The position numbers were made by a program, and so were the translations under genes. The notes under the pieces were generated by a model. That model did not search any database. It was not told where the DNA came from and saw nothing but the letters and a program-made list of their open reading frames with translations. A DNA stretch of 6,155 nt from an uncultured Chloroflexota bacterium (lineage in GTDB: Bacteria; Chloroflexota; Chloroflexia; Chloroflexales; Roseiflexaceae), in assembly GCA_903871975.1 (NCBI GenBank), contig CAIQIY010000666.1, positions 1 through 6,155 of the forward strand, given 5' to 3'. This document shows, piece by piece, positions 1 to 5,688 of the stretch (the stretch's first letter is position 1; every line of letters begins with the position of its first letter).

Positions 1-88
1 CAACATCACGATGGAGCCGATCATCACCACCGCCGAGAACCTCGACATCCAGGGCGTGATGGTCGGTGTCCTGCGGCGAACCGGCTGA
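1..88 (+). CDS. lexA: C-terminal fragment of a LexA-like repressor/S24 peptidase (partial, 5' end outside window)
   Basis: Only the last 28 residues are visible, read from base 2 and ending at TGA 86-88. The tail has the pattern N-x-x-M-E-P-I early on and ends IQGVMVGVLRR-T-G. This fits the final beta strands of LexA proteins, where a stretch like PENPxxxPI leads to I-x-G-x-V-x-G-V-x-R at the C-terminus. LexA represses SOS genes and cleaves itself when RecA is activated. The DNA-binding helix-turn-helix, the cleavage site and the Ser/Lys dyad all lie upstream of the window, so function cannot be verified here. The gene converges on the phosphatase, with 28 bp between the two stop codons and no clear terminator. 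Another S24-family regulator with the same fold is possible. Confidence 0.6.
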   Translation, partial: NITMEPIITTAENLDIQGVMVGVLRRTG

Positions 89-116
89 TGTGGCGCGCTG
101 CCCGCCGCGGCGTGGG

Positions 117-830
117 TCATGGCACCAGCCGGGAACGGAGCGTAGCGATCGCTGCAGTGCTCAACCCGGCGCGCTCGAGGTACTGCTGGGCTGTCCCGTG
201 ATGTTCCACCAGATGGGCCAGGGTACGATCCATCACGTCTGCCGGCGAGTCGAGCTGTGGCAGGTACGCGGCCGCGCTCAGCCCAACCGGGCGGTCCTCC
301 ATCAGCTCGTCGATGAGCGGCTCGATGCGCTGTCGGGTGAGTGCGTAGTCGGCGATGATCGTGGGATGCGGCACGCCGGCGAGGTCGAGCAACAGCGCCG
401 CAACCACGCCGGTGCGATCTTTGCCGACGCGGCAATGGATCAGCACACCACCATCATCGGCGAGCATCGCCTGCATCACCGTGACGAACGCCGGCGCTGC
501 GTCGTCGAGCAGATGCCGGTAGAACGGCACCAGCCCGCGCGGCCCGCTGCGGACGATGTCGGCCGGTGCTTCCAGTGGCACCGCGTGCACGCGAAAGCGC
601 GGATCGTGCGCGAGTGGATTGGGGGCCACAACGTGCTCGTGGGCATAGCGCAGGTCGATCACCTGGCGAATGCCACGGCTGGCCAGGTCCTGCCGGCCCA
701 CATCGCTGATGCGCGTCGGTGCGTCACCACGGAGCACTGCCAGCCGCCGTGTCAGTGTGCCGGCACGGGTCGCAAGCCCGCCCAGATCGCGGACGTTCAC
801 CATGCCATCAATCATCAGGTCTCGTGTCAT
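117..830 (-). CDS. Tyrosine-protein phosphatase, Y_phosphatase3/IphP-type
   Basis: The predicted 237-residue cytoplasmic protein has no signal peptide or membrane segment. The P-loop of cysteine-dependent phosphatases is intact at residues 132-141: HCRVGKDRTG, with nucleophile Cys133 and phosphate-binding Arg139. Near the N-terminus, N12-V-R-D-L-G-G18 matches the N-[FV]-R-D-L-G-G signature of the bacterial family that includes IphP and MptpB. After the P-loop come a hydrophobic helix and DYALT, also usual for the family. Members hydrolyse phosphotyrosine and sometimes phosphoserine, phosphothreonine or phosphoinositides; the substrate here is unknown. A GTG at 848 would add six residues, but AGAGGGG at 836-842 lies 5 bp before the ATG at 830 and would be inside that longer gene, so ATG 830 is preferred. 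The gene is divergent from the M16C peptidase and convergent with the LexA-like gene. Length is normal for the family. Confidence 0.9.
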   Translation of the reverse strand: MTRDLMIDGMVNVRDLGGLATRAGTLTRRLAVLRGDAPTRISDVGRQDLASRGIRQVIDLRYAHEHVVAPNPLAHDPRFRVHAVPLEAPADIVRSGPRGLVPFYRHLLDDAAPAFVTVMQAMLADDGGVLIHCRVGKDRTGVVAALLLDLAGVPHPTIIADYALTRQRIEPLIDELMEDRPVGLSAAAYLPQLDSPADVMDRTLAHLVEHHGTAQQYLERAGLSTAAIATLRSRLVP

Positions 831-835
831 CACAA

Positions 836-842
836 CCCCTCT
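836..842 (-). promoter_or_regulatory. Ribosome binding site fixing the phosphatase start
   Basis: On the minus strand AGAGGGG is followed by five bases and then ATG at 830. This is a strong, well-spaced Shine-Dalgarno site. It favours ATG 830 over the in-frame GTG at 848, which lies only a few bases from the likely transcription start and has no such site. Confidence 0.7.
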
Positions 843-859
843 GCTCACGTCGACGCGCC

Positions 860-868
860 ATCATACCA
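860..868 (-). promoter_or_regulatory. Candidate extended -10 promoter of the phosphatase gene
   Basis: The minus strand reads TGG-TATGAT: a TGn extension and a hexamer matching five of six bases of TATAAT. No good -35 hexamer is found 16-18 bp upstream, which is tolerable for extended -10 promoters. Transcription would start near 853, giving a leader of about 23 bases that holds the AGAGGGG site. The assignment is by eye only. Confidence 0.45.
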
Positions 869-932
869 GCTCCACGTAAACCGATGATGAAGCATCCGTG
901 AATCGTTGGTGATCTCCTGGTCGTGTGCCGCC

Positions 933-943
933 TGGTATAGAAT
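933..943 (+). promoter_or_regulatory. Candidate extended -10 promoter of the M16C peptidase gene
   Basis: The plus strand reads TGGTATAGAAT. It can be taken as TGn plus TATAGA (936-941) or as TAGAAT (938-943, five of six to consensus). It is the only AT-rich block in this otherwise GC-rich leader. TTGGTG at 906-911 is too far away (24 or more bp) to be a normal -35 partner. Transcription would start around 948-950, leaving a leader of about 47 bases. It faces away from the similar TGGTATGAT box of the phosphatase gene. Confidence 0.45.
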
Positions 944-961
944 GGTCAGTGATCTCGCTCC

Positions 962-978
962 GAGCGCCAGCGGCGCTC
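962..978 (+). promoter_or_regulatory. 7-bp stem-loop in the peptidase mRNA leader
   Basis: GAGCGCC (962-968), a three-base loop AGC, and GGCGCTC (972-978) form a perfect GC-rich hairpin. It ends 5 bp before the GAGG ribosome binding site and would sit within the first 30 bases of the predicted transcript. Such a position can protect the 5' end or modulate ribosome access. The pairing is read directly; a function is inferred. Confidence 0.5.
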
Positions 979-983
979 CCGAT

Positions 984-987
984 GAGG
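984..987 (+). promoter_or_regulatory. Ribosome binding site fixing the M16C peptidase start
   Basis: GAGG within GATGAGGAC lies 8 bp before ATG 996. The same frame is open upstream to a TTG at 906, but the added residues look random and precede the region where family members begin, so ATG 996 is preferred. Confidence 0.65.
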
Positions 988-995
988 ACGCTACG

Positions 996-3896
996 ATGCA
1001 TACGGCATTTACCCTGACCCGCGAGCTCTGGATCGATGAACTCGGTGCGCCGGCGCAGCTCTATCGCCATCAAGCGACGGGTGCCGAGGTCCTGTCCATC
1101 AGCAATACCGATGAAAACAAGGTGTTTGGCATCACCTTTCGCACGCCACCCGCCGACTCGACCGGCATTGCGCATATCCTCGAGCATTCGGTGTTGTGCG
1201 GCTCGCAGAACTACCCGCTGAAGGAGCCGTTCGTCGAGCTGCTCAAGAGTTCGCTCCAGACGTTTCTCAACGCGATGACCTACCCCGACAAGACGTGCTA
1301 TCCGGTGGCGAGCCAGAATCTGCGCGATTTCTACAATCTCGTCGATGTCTACCTCGACGCCGTCTTGCGGCCACGCCTCTCGCCCGATGTCCTGGCCCAG
1401 GAAGGCTGGCATCTCGAGCCCGACCCGCAGAGCGATGGGCTGATCGTCAAGGGGGTGGTGTACAACGAGATGAAGGGTGTCTACTCATCGCCCGATTCGT
1501 TGCACTACCGGGCGGTTCAGCGTTCGTTGTTCCCAAATACCACCTATGGTGTCGATTCGGGTGGAGATCCGACGGCGATCACGGATCTCGGCTTCGAGCA
1601 GTTCGCGGCGTTTCATGCGGCTTACTACCATCCGGCGAACGCACGGATCTTCTGCTACGGCGATGATCCGGTCGACGAGCGGCTGCGGCGCCTCGATGCC
1701 GCGCTCCAGGGGTTTGGCCCGGCACCGATCACCTCGCAGATCGCGTGGCAATCGGCATTCACCGCGCCGCGCAGGATCGAGCAGAGCTATCCGGCGCCTG
1801 CCGATGGCCCGACCCGCGGCATGCTGTCGCTCAGCTGGATGATCGGCCGGCCGGCGCCTGCCGAGCAGTTGCTGTGGGATGTGCTCGAGCACGTGTTGCT
1901 GGGCAGCAGTGTCGCACCGCTACGGCGTGCGCTGCTGGATTCGGGGCTGGGCGAGAACCTGACGGGCGCCGGGTGTGGCGAGCTGCTCCAGTGGTATTTC
2001 ACCGTGGGACTCAAGGGCGTGCCCGACGAGCGTCTCGACGAAGTCGAGCTGCTGATCCTGACGACGCTCGAGCACCTGGTGCAACAGGGCATCGATCCGG
2101 CACAGGTCGAGGCGTCGCTCAACACGATCGAGTTCCGCCTGCGCGAGAACAACACTGGCGGGTATCCGCGTGGCTTGGCGCTGATGCTGCGCAGCCTGCG
2201 CACGTGGCTGTACGATGAGGATCCGCTCCTGCCGTTGCAGTTCGAGGCGCCGCTGGCACAGCTGCGAGCACGCCTGGCACAGGAGCCAGGGCTGCTCGAG
2301 CAGGTGATCGCGACGCATCTGTTGGCCAACCCGCATCGCACCACCGTGGTCTCACGCGCCGACGCGGCGTATGCCGAACGTGTGCAGGCCGATGAGCGCG
2401 CGTGGCTCGCCGCGCAGCGCGCCACCCTCGATGCCGCCGGCATGGCCAGGCTGGCCGCGGCTGCCGAGCGGCTGCGGGCACTCCAGGCCCGTCAGGATCC
2501 GCCCGAAGTGCTGGCGCTGCTGCCGAGCCTGCGCCTGGGCGATATGACGCTGACCAGCAGCCAAACCCCGACGACCCACGAGACCGTCGCAGGGGTGCCG
2601 CTGCTGTGGCATCCGCTCGCGACCAATGGCATCGTCTATCTCGACCTGGTGTTCGATCTGGTGGGAGTGCCGGCGGAGCTGTTGCCCTATGCCACGATTC
2701 TCGGTCGGGCATTGCTCGAGACCGGCGCCGGTGCGCTGTCGCGCACTCGCCTGACGCAGTGGATCGGTCGGGCGACCGGAGGTATCCGGGTGCAGCCAAT
2801 CACCTCGGCGAGCCGCAGCAGCACAACGCCGGTCGTGCGCTTCGCGATCCGCGGCAAGGCGACGGCCGCGCGCGTCGGTGAGTTGCTGGCGATCCTGCAT
2901 GACGTCATCCATCACGCACACCTCGATGATCGCGAGCGCATCGGCCAGATCATCCGCGAGGAGAAGGCCTCGCGCGAGGCTGGTCTGTTGCCTGGCGGTC
3001 ACTCGGTGATCAATGGCCGGTTGCGTGCGCGGTTCAGCCTGGCCGACTGGGCTGCCGAGCAGCTCGGTGGCATTCCGTTCCTCGAGATGGTGCAGCGCGA
3101 TGCTGCCGGCTTCGATGAGCACTGGCCACGCATTCACGCGGCGCTGGAGGCGTTGCGCCAGCTGCTGCTGACGCGCCCGCGCCTCATCGTGAGCCTCACC
3201 GCCGACGAGGGTGGCCGCATCGCCAGTGAGGCACCGCTCGCGAGCCTGATCGCGACCCTGCGCGGGGATACGAACGACGCCGTCATGCCGTCGTCGTGGC
3301 AGCTGCGTGCAGATCGCGCGCCCGAAGGCCTCGTCGTCCCGGCGCAGGTCAACTATGTCGGCAAGGCTGCCGATCTGACTGCGTCCGGCTATCGGTTTCA
3401 TGGCTCGGCACTGGTGATCACGCGCTTTCTGCGCACGGCCTGGCTCTGGGAGCGCATCCGGGTGCAAGGCGGCGCCTATGGTGGGTTCAGCGCATTCGAC
3501 AGCATCTCTGGCGTGTTCAGCTTCCTGTCCTACCGCGATCCGAATCTGGCGGCGACATTGGCGACATACGATGCGACCGGGCAGTTTCTGCGCGAGGTGG
3601 CGCTGGACACGACAGCGCTCGAGCGCGCGATCATCGCGACGATCGGTGATCTCGATTCCTACCAACTCCCCGATGCACGCGGCTTCAGCGCGCTGGTGCG
3701 GCAGCTCATCGGTACCAGCGATGCCGAGCGCCAGCGCATCCGCGACGAAGTGCTCGGCACGACGGTGGCCGACTTCCGGGCATTTGCCGACCAGATGGAC
3801 GTCGTGCGTGATACGGGGCAGGTCGTGATCCTGGGCAGCGAGTCAGCGCTCGTTGCCGCCGCATTGCCCGGGATGCAGCTGCGCCGCTTGCTCTGA
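996..3896 (+). CDS. M16C zinc metallopeptidase, presequence protease (PreP/Cym1)-like
   Basis: The 966-residue protein has the normal full length of PreP-type peptidases. These clamshell zinc enzymes degrade unstructured peptides of up to several tens of residues; organellar members clear cleaved targeting peptides. The inverted zinc motif HILEH is at residues 60-64 (His60, catalytic Glu63, His64), within the near-invariant context STGIAHILEHSVLCGS. The third ligand is Glu158 in VVYNEMKG. Conserved blocks YPLKEPF, TYPDKTCYP and SQNLRDFYNLVDVYLDAV follow the zinc motif. A helical linker of the M16C-associated type starts after NPHR near residue 445. The C-terminal half keeps IRVQGGAYGG (residues 821-830), where Arg822 and Tyr828 correspond in spacing to the substrate C-terminus contacts of plant PreP. 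There is no signal peptide, so it should act in the cytoplasm, probably recycling short peptides from proteolysis. It is monocistronic, with its own candidate promoter, a leader hairpin and a downstream stem-loop. No frameshift is seen. Confidence 0.96.
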   Translation: MHTAFTLTRELWIDELGAPAQLYRHQATGAEVLSISNTDENKVFGITFRTPPADSTGIAHILEHSVLCGSQNYPLKEPFVELLKSSLQTFLNAMTYPDKTCYPVASQNLRDFYNLVDVYLDAVLRPRLSPDVLAQEGWHLEPDPQSDGLIVKGVVYNEMKGVYSSPDSLHYRAVQRSLFPNTTYGVDSGGDPTAITDLGFEQFAAFHAAYYHPANARIFCYGDDPVDERLRRLDAALQGFGPAPITSQIAWQSAFTAPRRIEQSYPAPADGPTRGMLSLSWMIGRPAPAEQLLWDVLEHVLLGSSVAPLRRALLDSGLGENLTGAGCGELLQWYFTVGLKGVPDERLDEVELLILTTLEHLVQQGIDPAQVEASLNTIEFRLRENNTGGYPRGLALMLRSLRTWLYDEDPLLPLQFEAPLAQLRARLAQEPGLLEQVIATHLLANPHRTTVVSRADAAYAERVQADERAWLAAQRATLDAAGMARLAAAAERLRALQARQDPPEVLALLPSLRLGDMTLTSSQTPTTHETVAGVPLLWHPLATNGIVYLDLVFDLVGVPAELLPYATILGRALLETGAGALSRTRLTQWIGRATGGIRVQPITSASRSSTTPVVRFAIRGKATAARVGELLAILHDVIHHAHLDDRERIGQIIREEKASREAGLLPGGHSVINGRLRARFSLADWAAEQLGGIPFLEMVQRDAAGFDEHWPRIHAALEALRQLLLTRPRLIVSLTADEGGRIASEAPLASLIATLRGDTNDAVMPSSWQLRADRAPEGLVVPAQVNYVGKAADLTASGYRFHGSALVITRFLRTAWLWERIRVQGGAYGGFSAFDSISGVFSFLSYRDPNLAATLATYDATGQFLREVALDTTALERAIIATIGDLDSYQLPDARGFSALVRQLIGTSDAERQRIRDEVLGTTVADFRAFADQMDVVRDTGQVVILGSESALVAAALPGMQLRRLL

Positions 3897-3914
3897 ACGT
3901 GGTCAGCCAACGAT

Positions 3915-3951
3915 TGTGCGCCGAACATCACGCAATGCGGTTCGGCGCGCA
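3915..3951 (+). terminator. Stem-loop after the peptidase gene, possible terminator without U-tract
   Basis: TTGTGCGCCGAAC-side bases 3915-3926 pair with 3940-3951. Nine consecutive Watson-Crick pairs (GCGCCGAAC with GTTCGGCGC) close a 13-base loop, and a G-U wobble plus two more pairs extend the stem to 12 bp. The stem starts 18 bp after the TGA. No run of T follows on either strand, so it may be a weak or Rho-assisted terminator or a 3'-end stabiliser rather than a classic intrinsic terminator. Confidence 0.5.
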
Positions 3952-4190
3952 GCAATTCCGTGCATCACCGGTCGCGCCCATGCCCGGGCCGTGCTCGGCG
4001 CTGTGGGGGCGGGCCGACGCATGGCGCCACGCCCATATGGCATCGGTCCCGATCGTGCGCTGCGGGCATCAGGTTGGCGCAGCGTACCGACGCCTGGTGC
4101 CTGCCGCGTGCTGGCCCCGGTGCCGCATCGCCGATGCCGCCGGCGTGTGGGGTTCTTGGTGCGATACGCAGCGCGTGGCGCAGTGGCCCG
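3952..4190. other. Intergenic stretch between convergent genes with no supported gene
   Basis: Together with the stem-loop before it, this forms a 294-bp gap between the stops of the peptidase and the nucleotidyltransferase. All frames that stay open here give Arg/Ala/Pro-rich or Cys/His/Trp-rich translations without a recognisable motif, ribosome binding site or hydrophobic pattern, typical of open frames in GC-rich noncoding DNA. Short inverted repeats occur, such as CCATGC at 3978-3983 with GCATGG at 4019-4024, and GCATC-GCC-GATGC at 4125-4137. None amounts to a tRNA or known RNA fold. It could be a decayed gene or an untranslated 3' region. Confidence 0.55.
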
Positions 4191-4985
4191 CTACGTGTGG
4201 GGCCACACACCAGGCGCGACCAGCTGGTGCACTGTGCCGTCGTGCAACGCGAGCGCCAGGCCTGCCTCGAGCGAACCCGCGATGGCCGCAGCGTGCGGCG
4301 CGAGCATCGTGATCGTGAGCTGCGCCAGGCGCTGCGCGGCAGCGGCGCGCGCGGCCGCATCGGCCGGTCCTTCGGCCAAGCCCAGGCAACACACCAGATC
4401 GTCGCGATACCCGGGGCCGCCGGGCAACGCCAGCGCCGTCGCCAGCGCCTCGCGTGGGGTATGCACCGGCGCGACCGGATGCACCAGCGCCAGCAGGGCT
4501 GGTACACGCAGCGCCACGCCCTGGGCCGCCAACGCCACCCCCAACGCATCGCCGCGACGCATCGCGTTGCGCACCTTGGCGAATGCCTCCAGCAGATCCT
4601 GGAGCTGTGGTGCACCGCGCCGCACCCTGGTCACCCGACCGGTCAGCGCATGGGCGGCGGCCGGCGTGGCCCACAGCAACCGTGTGACCTCGACTGCGGG
4701 CAAATACAGCGCCCAGGCGTCGGACTCACCGTCGGCGTCGTCGAGCCAGTCTGCCAGCGTGGTCGTCTGAATCGTCGCATGCAGCACCCGACCATCGGCG
4801 AGCGTCTCGAATGCGCTGCGATACGACCACGTCGCTGCGTCAGCCATCAGGACATCGAGGTCGAGGTCGCTGTCGGGCTCGGCGGTGCCACGGGCGAAGC
4901 TACCATGGCACAGGATGGCGCATGCGTGCGGCTGTTCGTGGCGCAGCCGTGCGATCCAGCGATCGAACAGCGCTGTCTGATCCAT
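4191..4985 (-). CDS. Nucleotidyltransferase-fold domain protein (stand-alone)
   Basis: The predicted protein has 264 residues. The signature of the DNA polymerase beta/MNT nucleotidyltransferase fold is clear at residues 28-45: G28-S29, then Arg32-Gly33, and S39-D40-L-D42-L, the last supplying the paired metal-binding aspartates. A third catalytic carboxylate, which many family members carry on a later strand, is not obvious around residues 66-75 (RVLHATIQTT). The remainder, about residues 100-264, is Ala/Leu-rich and mostly helical in character, without a motif I can name. Related proteins transfer nucleotides to antibiotics, proteins or RNA; the substrate here cannot be deduced. No HEPN-type partner gene is adjacent, which argues against the common MNT/HEPN toxin-antitoxin pairing. 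AGGAG six bases before ATG 4985 fixes the start; the frame is open further upstream, but that extension lies antisense-like within the flavin reductase gene and is rejected. The gene lies 85 bp downstream of the flavin reductase. Confidence 0.85.
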   Translation of the reverse strand: MDQTALFDRWIARLRHEQPHACAILCHGSFARGTAEPDSDLDLDVLMADAATWSYRSAFETLADGRVLHATIQTTTLADWLDDADGESDAWALYLPAVEVTRLLWATPAAAHALTGRVTRVRRGAPQLQDLLEAFAKVRNAMRRGDALGVALAAQGVALRVPALLALVHPVAPVHTPREALATALALPGGPGYRDDLVCCLGLAEGPADAAARAAAAQRLAQLTITMLAPHAAAIAGSLEAGLALALHDGTVHQLVAPGVWPHT

Positions 4986-4991
4986 TCCTCG

Positions 4992-4996
4992 CTCCT
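4992..4996 (-). promoter_or_regulatory. Ribosome binding site fixing the nucleotidyltransferase start
   Basis: On the minus strand AGGAG is followed by CGAGGA and then ATG at 4985, an ideal spacing. The open frame continues upstream for over 100 codons, so this site decides the start. Confidence 0.7.
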
Positions 4997-5005
4997 GCGC
5001 ATGAA

Positions 5006-5021
5006 TGCTCTCCGGAGAGCA
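5006..5021. promoter_or_regulatory. Perfect 16-bp palindrome upstream of the nucleotidyltransferase gene
   Basis: TGCTCTCCGGAGAGCA reads the same on both strands, with no central spacer. A hairpin would be poor because there is no loop, so a binding site for a dimeric protein is the more natural reading. It sits 20 bp upstream of the nucleotidyltransferase ATG. A weak -10-like TATCGT (minus strand, 5029-5024) would place a transcription start inside the palindrome, the classic place for a repressor operator. No convincing -35 is seen, so the promoter part is speculative. Confidence 0.45.
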
Positions 5022-5041
5022 GAACGATACGACGTCGATCA

Positions 5042-5056
5042 GGTGCCGTTGGCACC
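5042..5056 (-). terminator. Small hairpin after the flavin reductase gene, possible weak terminator
   Basis: On the minus strand GGTGCC-AAC-GGCACC gives a perfect 6-bp stem with a three-base loop, starting 14 bp after the flavin reductase stop. No T-tract follows. It may attenuate read-through into the nucleotidyltransferase gene or mark the 3' end of the upstream mRNA. Confidence 0.35.
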
Positions 5057-5070
5057 AGCCGTGCAGCCGT

Positions 5071-5685
5071 TCATCCTGCGGGCCGGCGCAACGCAAACAC
5101 CGTCCCCAGGCCCGCATAGTCGTCGCCGCCCAACCGCGCCAGCGGGCGCAGCCGTGTTGCATCGACCAGGCCATCACGCGCGTGCACGATCTCGGGCCGC
5201 AGGTGAACGCGCACGATCCGGCCCAACACCATCGTATAGCTGGCATCCGGCACTGGCACGAGCTGCACCACACGGGCTTCGAGCGCGACCGCCGCCTCGG
5301 CGACGAAAGGTGCCGCAACCAGCTCGGATGGCGCCCGGGTCAGCCCGGCCAGCGTGAATTCGTCGATGTCCGGACCGACATCGGCCGAGGTCTGATTCAT
5401 CGCGGCTGCCAGGGTCTCATCGACGACGCTGAGCGTGAATCCCGGAACGTCCTGCACATTGCGCAGCGTGTCCTTTGGCTGCGTGCCGCGCCGACCCACC
5501 GACACCATGACGGTCGGCGGATCCCCGGCCACCAGGTTATAGAACGAGAATGGTGCCAGGTTGACCATGCCGTTCAGCGACACACTGCCGACCCAGGCGA
5601 TCGGCCGGGGGACGACGATGCTGGCGAGGAGCCGATAGGCCGCGCGCGGTTCGAGCGTGGCGGGGTCGATGGACTGCATCTCCAT
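5071..5685 (-). CDS. Flavin reductase-like FMN-binding protein (DIM6/NTAB family)
   Basis: The 204-residue protein has the split-barrel flavin-binding signatures of the flavin reductase-like family: PRPIAWV (residues 26-32), NLAPFSFYN (42-50), DPP (55-57) and KDTLRNV (71-77), then a strand and helix ending in AMNQTSAD. Family members bind FMN and either supply reduced flavin to partner oxygenases or carry out their own reductions. No oxygenase is visible in this window, so the partner, if any, is unknown. The start at ATG 5685 lies just 3 bp after the stop of the membrane protein gene and has no good Shine-Dalgarno site, which points to translational coupling. A second ATG two codons in (5679) is a possible alternative. 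Length is typical of the family and there is no signal peptide. Confidence 0.92.
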   Translation of the reverse strand: MEMQSIDPATLEPRAAYRLLASIVVPRPIAWVGSVSLNGMVNLAPFSFYNLVAGDPPTVMVSVGRRGTQPKDTLRNVQDVPGFTLSVVDETLAAAMNQTSADVGPDIDEFTLAGLTRAPSELVAAPFVAEAAVALEARVVQLVPVPDASYTMVLGRIVRVHLRPEIVHARDGLVDATRLRPLARLGGDDYAGLGTVFALRRPAG

Positions 5686-5688
5686 GGC

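Noticed and set aside
66..887. Open plus-strand frame of 273 codons opposite the phosphatase
   Set aside because: It lies antisense to a gene with an intact catalytic signature, and its translation is rich in Cys, His, Gln and Arg with no motif. It is a GC-rich shadow frame.
906..995. TTG start at 906 giving a 996-residue peptidase
   Set aside because: The extra 30 residues are unlike the family, would span the candidate promoter and leader hairpin, and ATG 996 has a well-placed GAGG.
1791..1864. 14-bp direct repeat CCGGCGCCTGCCGA at 1791-1804 and 1851-1864
   Set aside because: Both copies are in frame 60 bp apart in the peptidase gene and encode Pro-Ala-Pro-Ala; coding bias explains them without a special role.
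2352..3665. Open minus-strand frame of 437 codons inside the M16C peptidase
   Set aside because: It is fully antisense to conserved peptidase sequence, rich in Arg/Gln/Ala with no domain, and has no supporting start site.
4195..4208. GTGTG-GGGC-CACAC hairpin at the 3' end of the nucleotidyltransferase gene
   Set aside because: The 5-bp stem lies almost wholly inside the coding end and has no T-tract; it is too weak to call a terminator.
4986..5318. N-terminal extension of the nucleotidyltransferase to 375 residues
   Set aside because: The extension runs through the flavin reductase gene in another frame, has a Cys/Arg/Trp-rich random look, and the AGGAG site supports ATG 4985.
3960..5357. 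Open plus-strand frame of 465 codons across the nucleotidyltransferase and flavin reductase
   Set aside because: It is antisense to two genes with clear family motifs, and its translation is Arg/His/Gln-rich and featureless.
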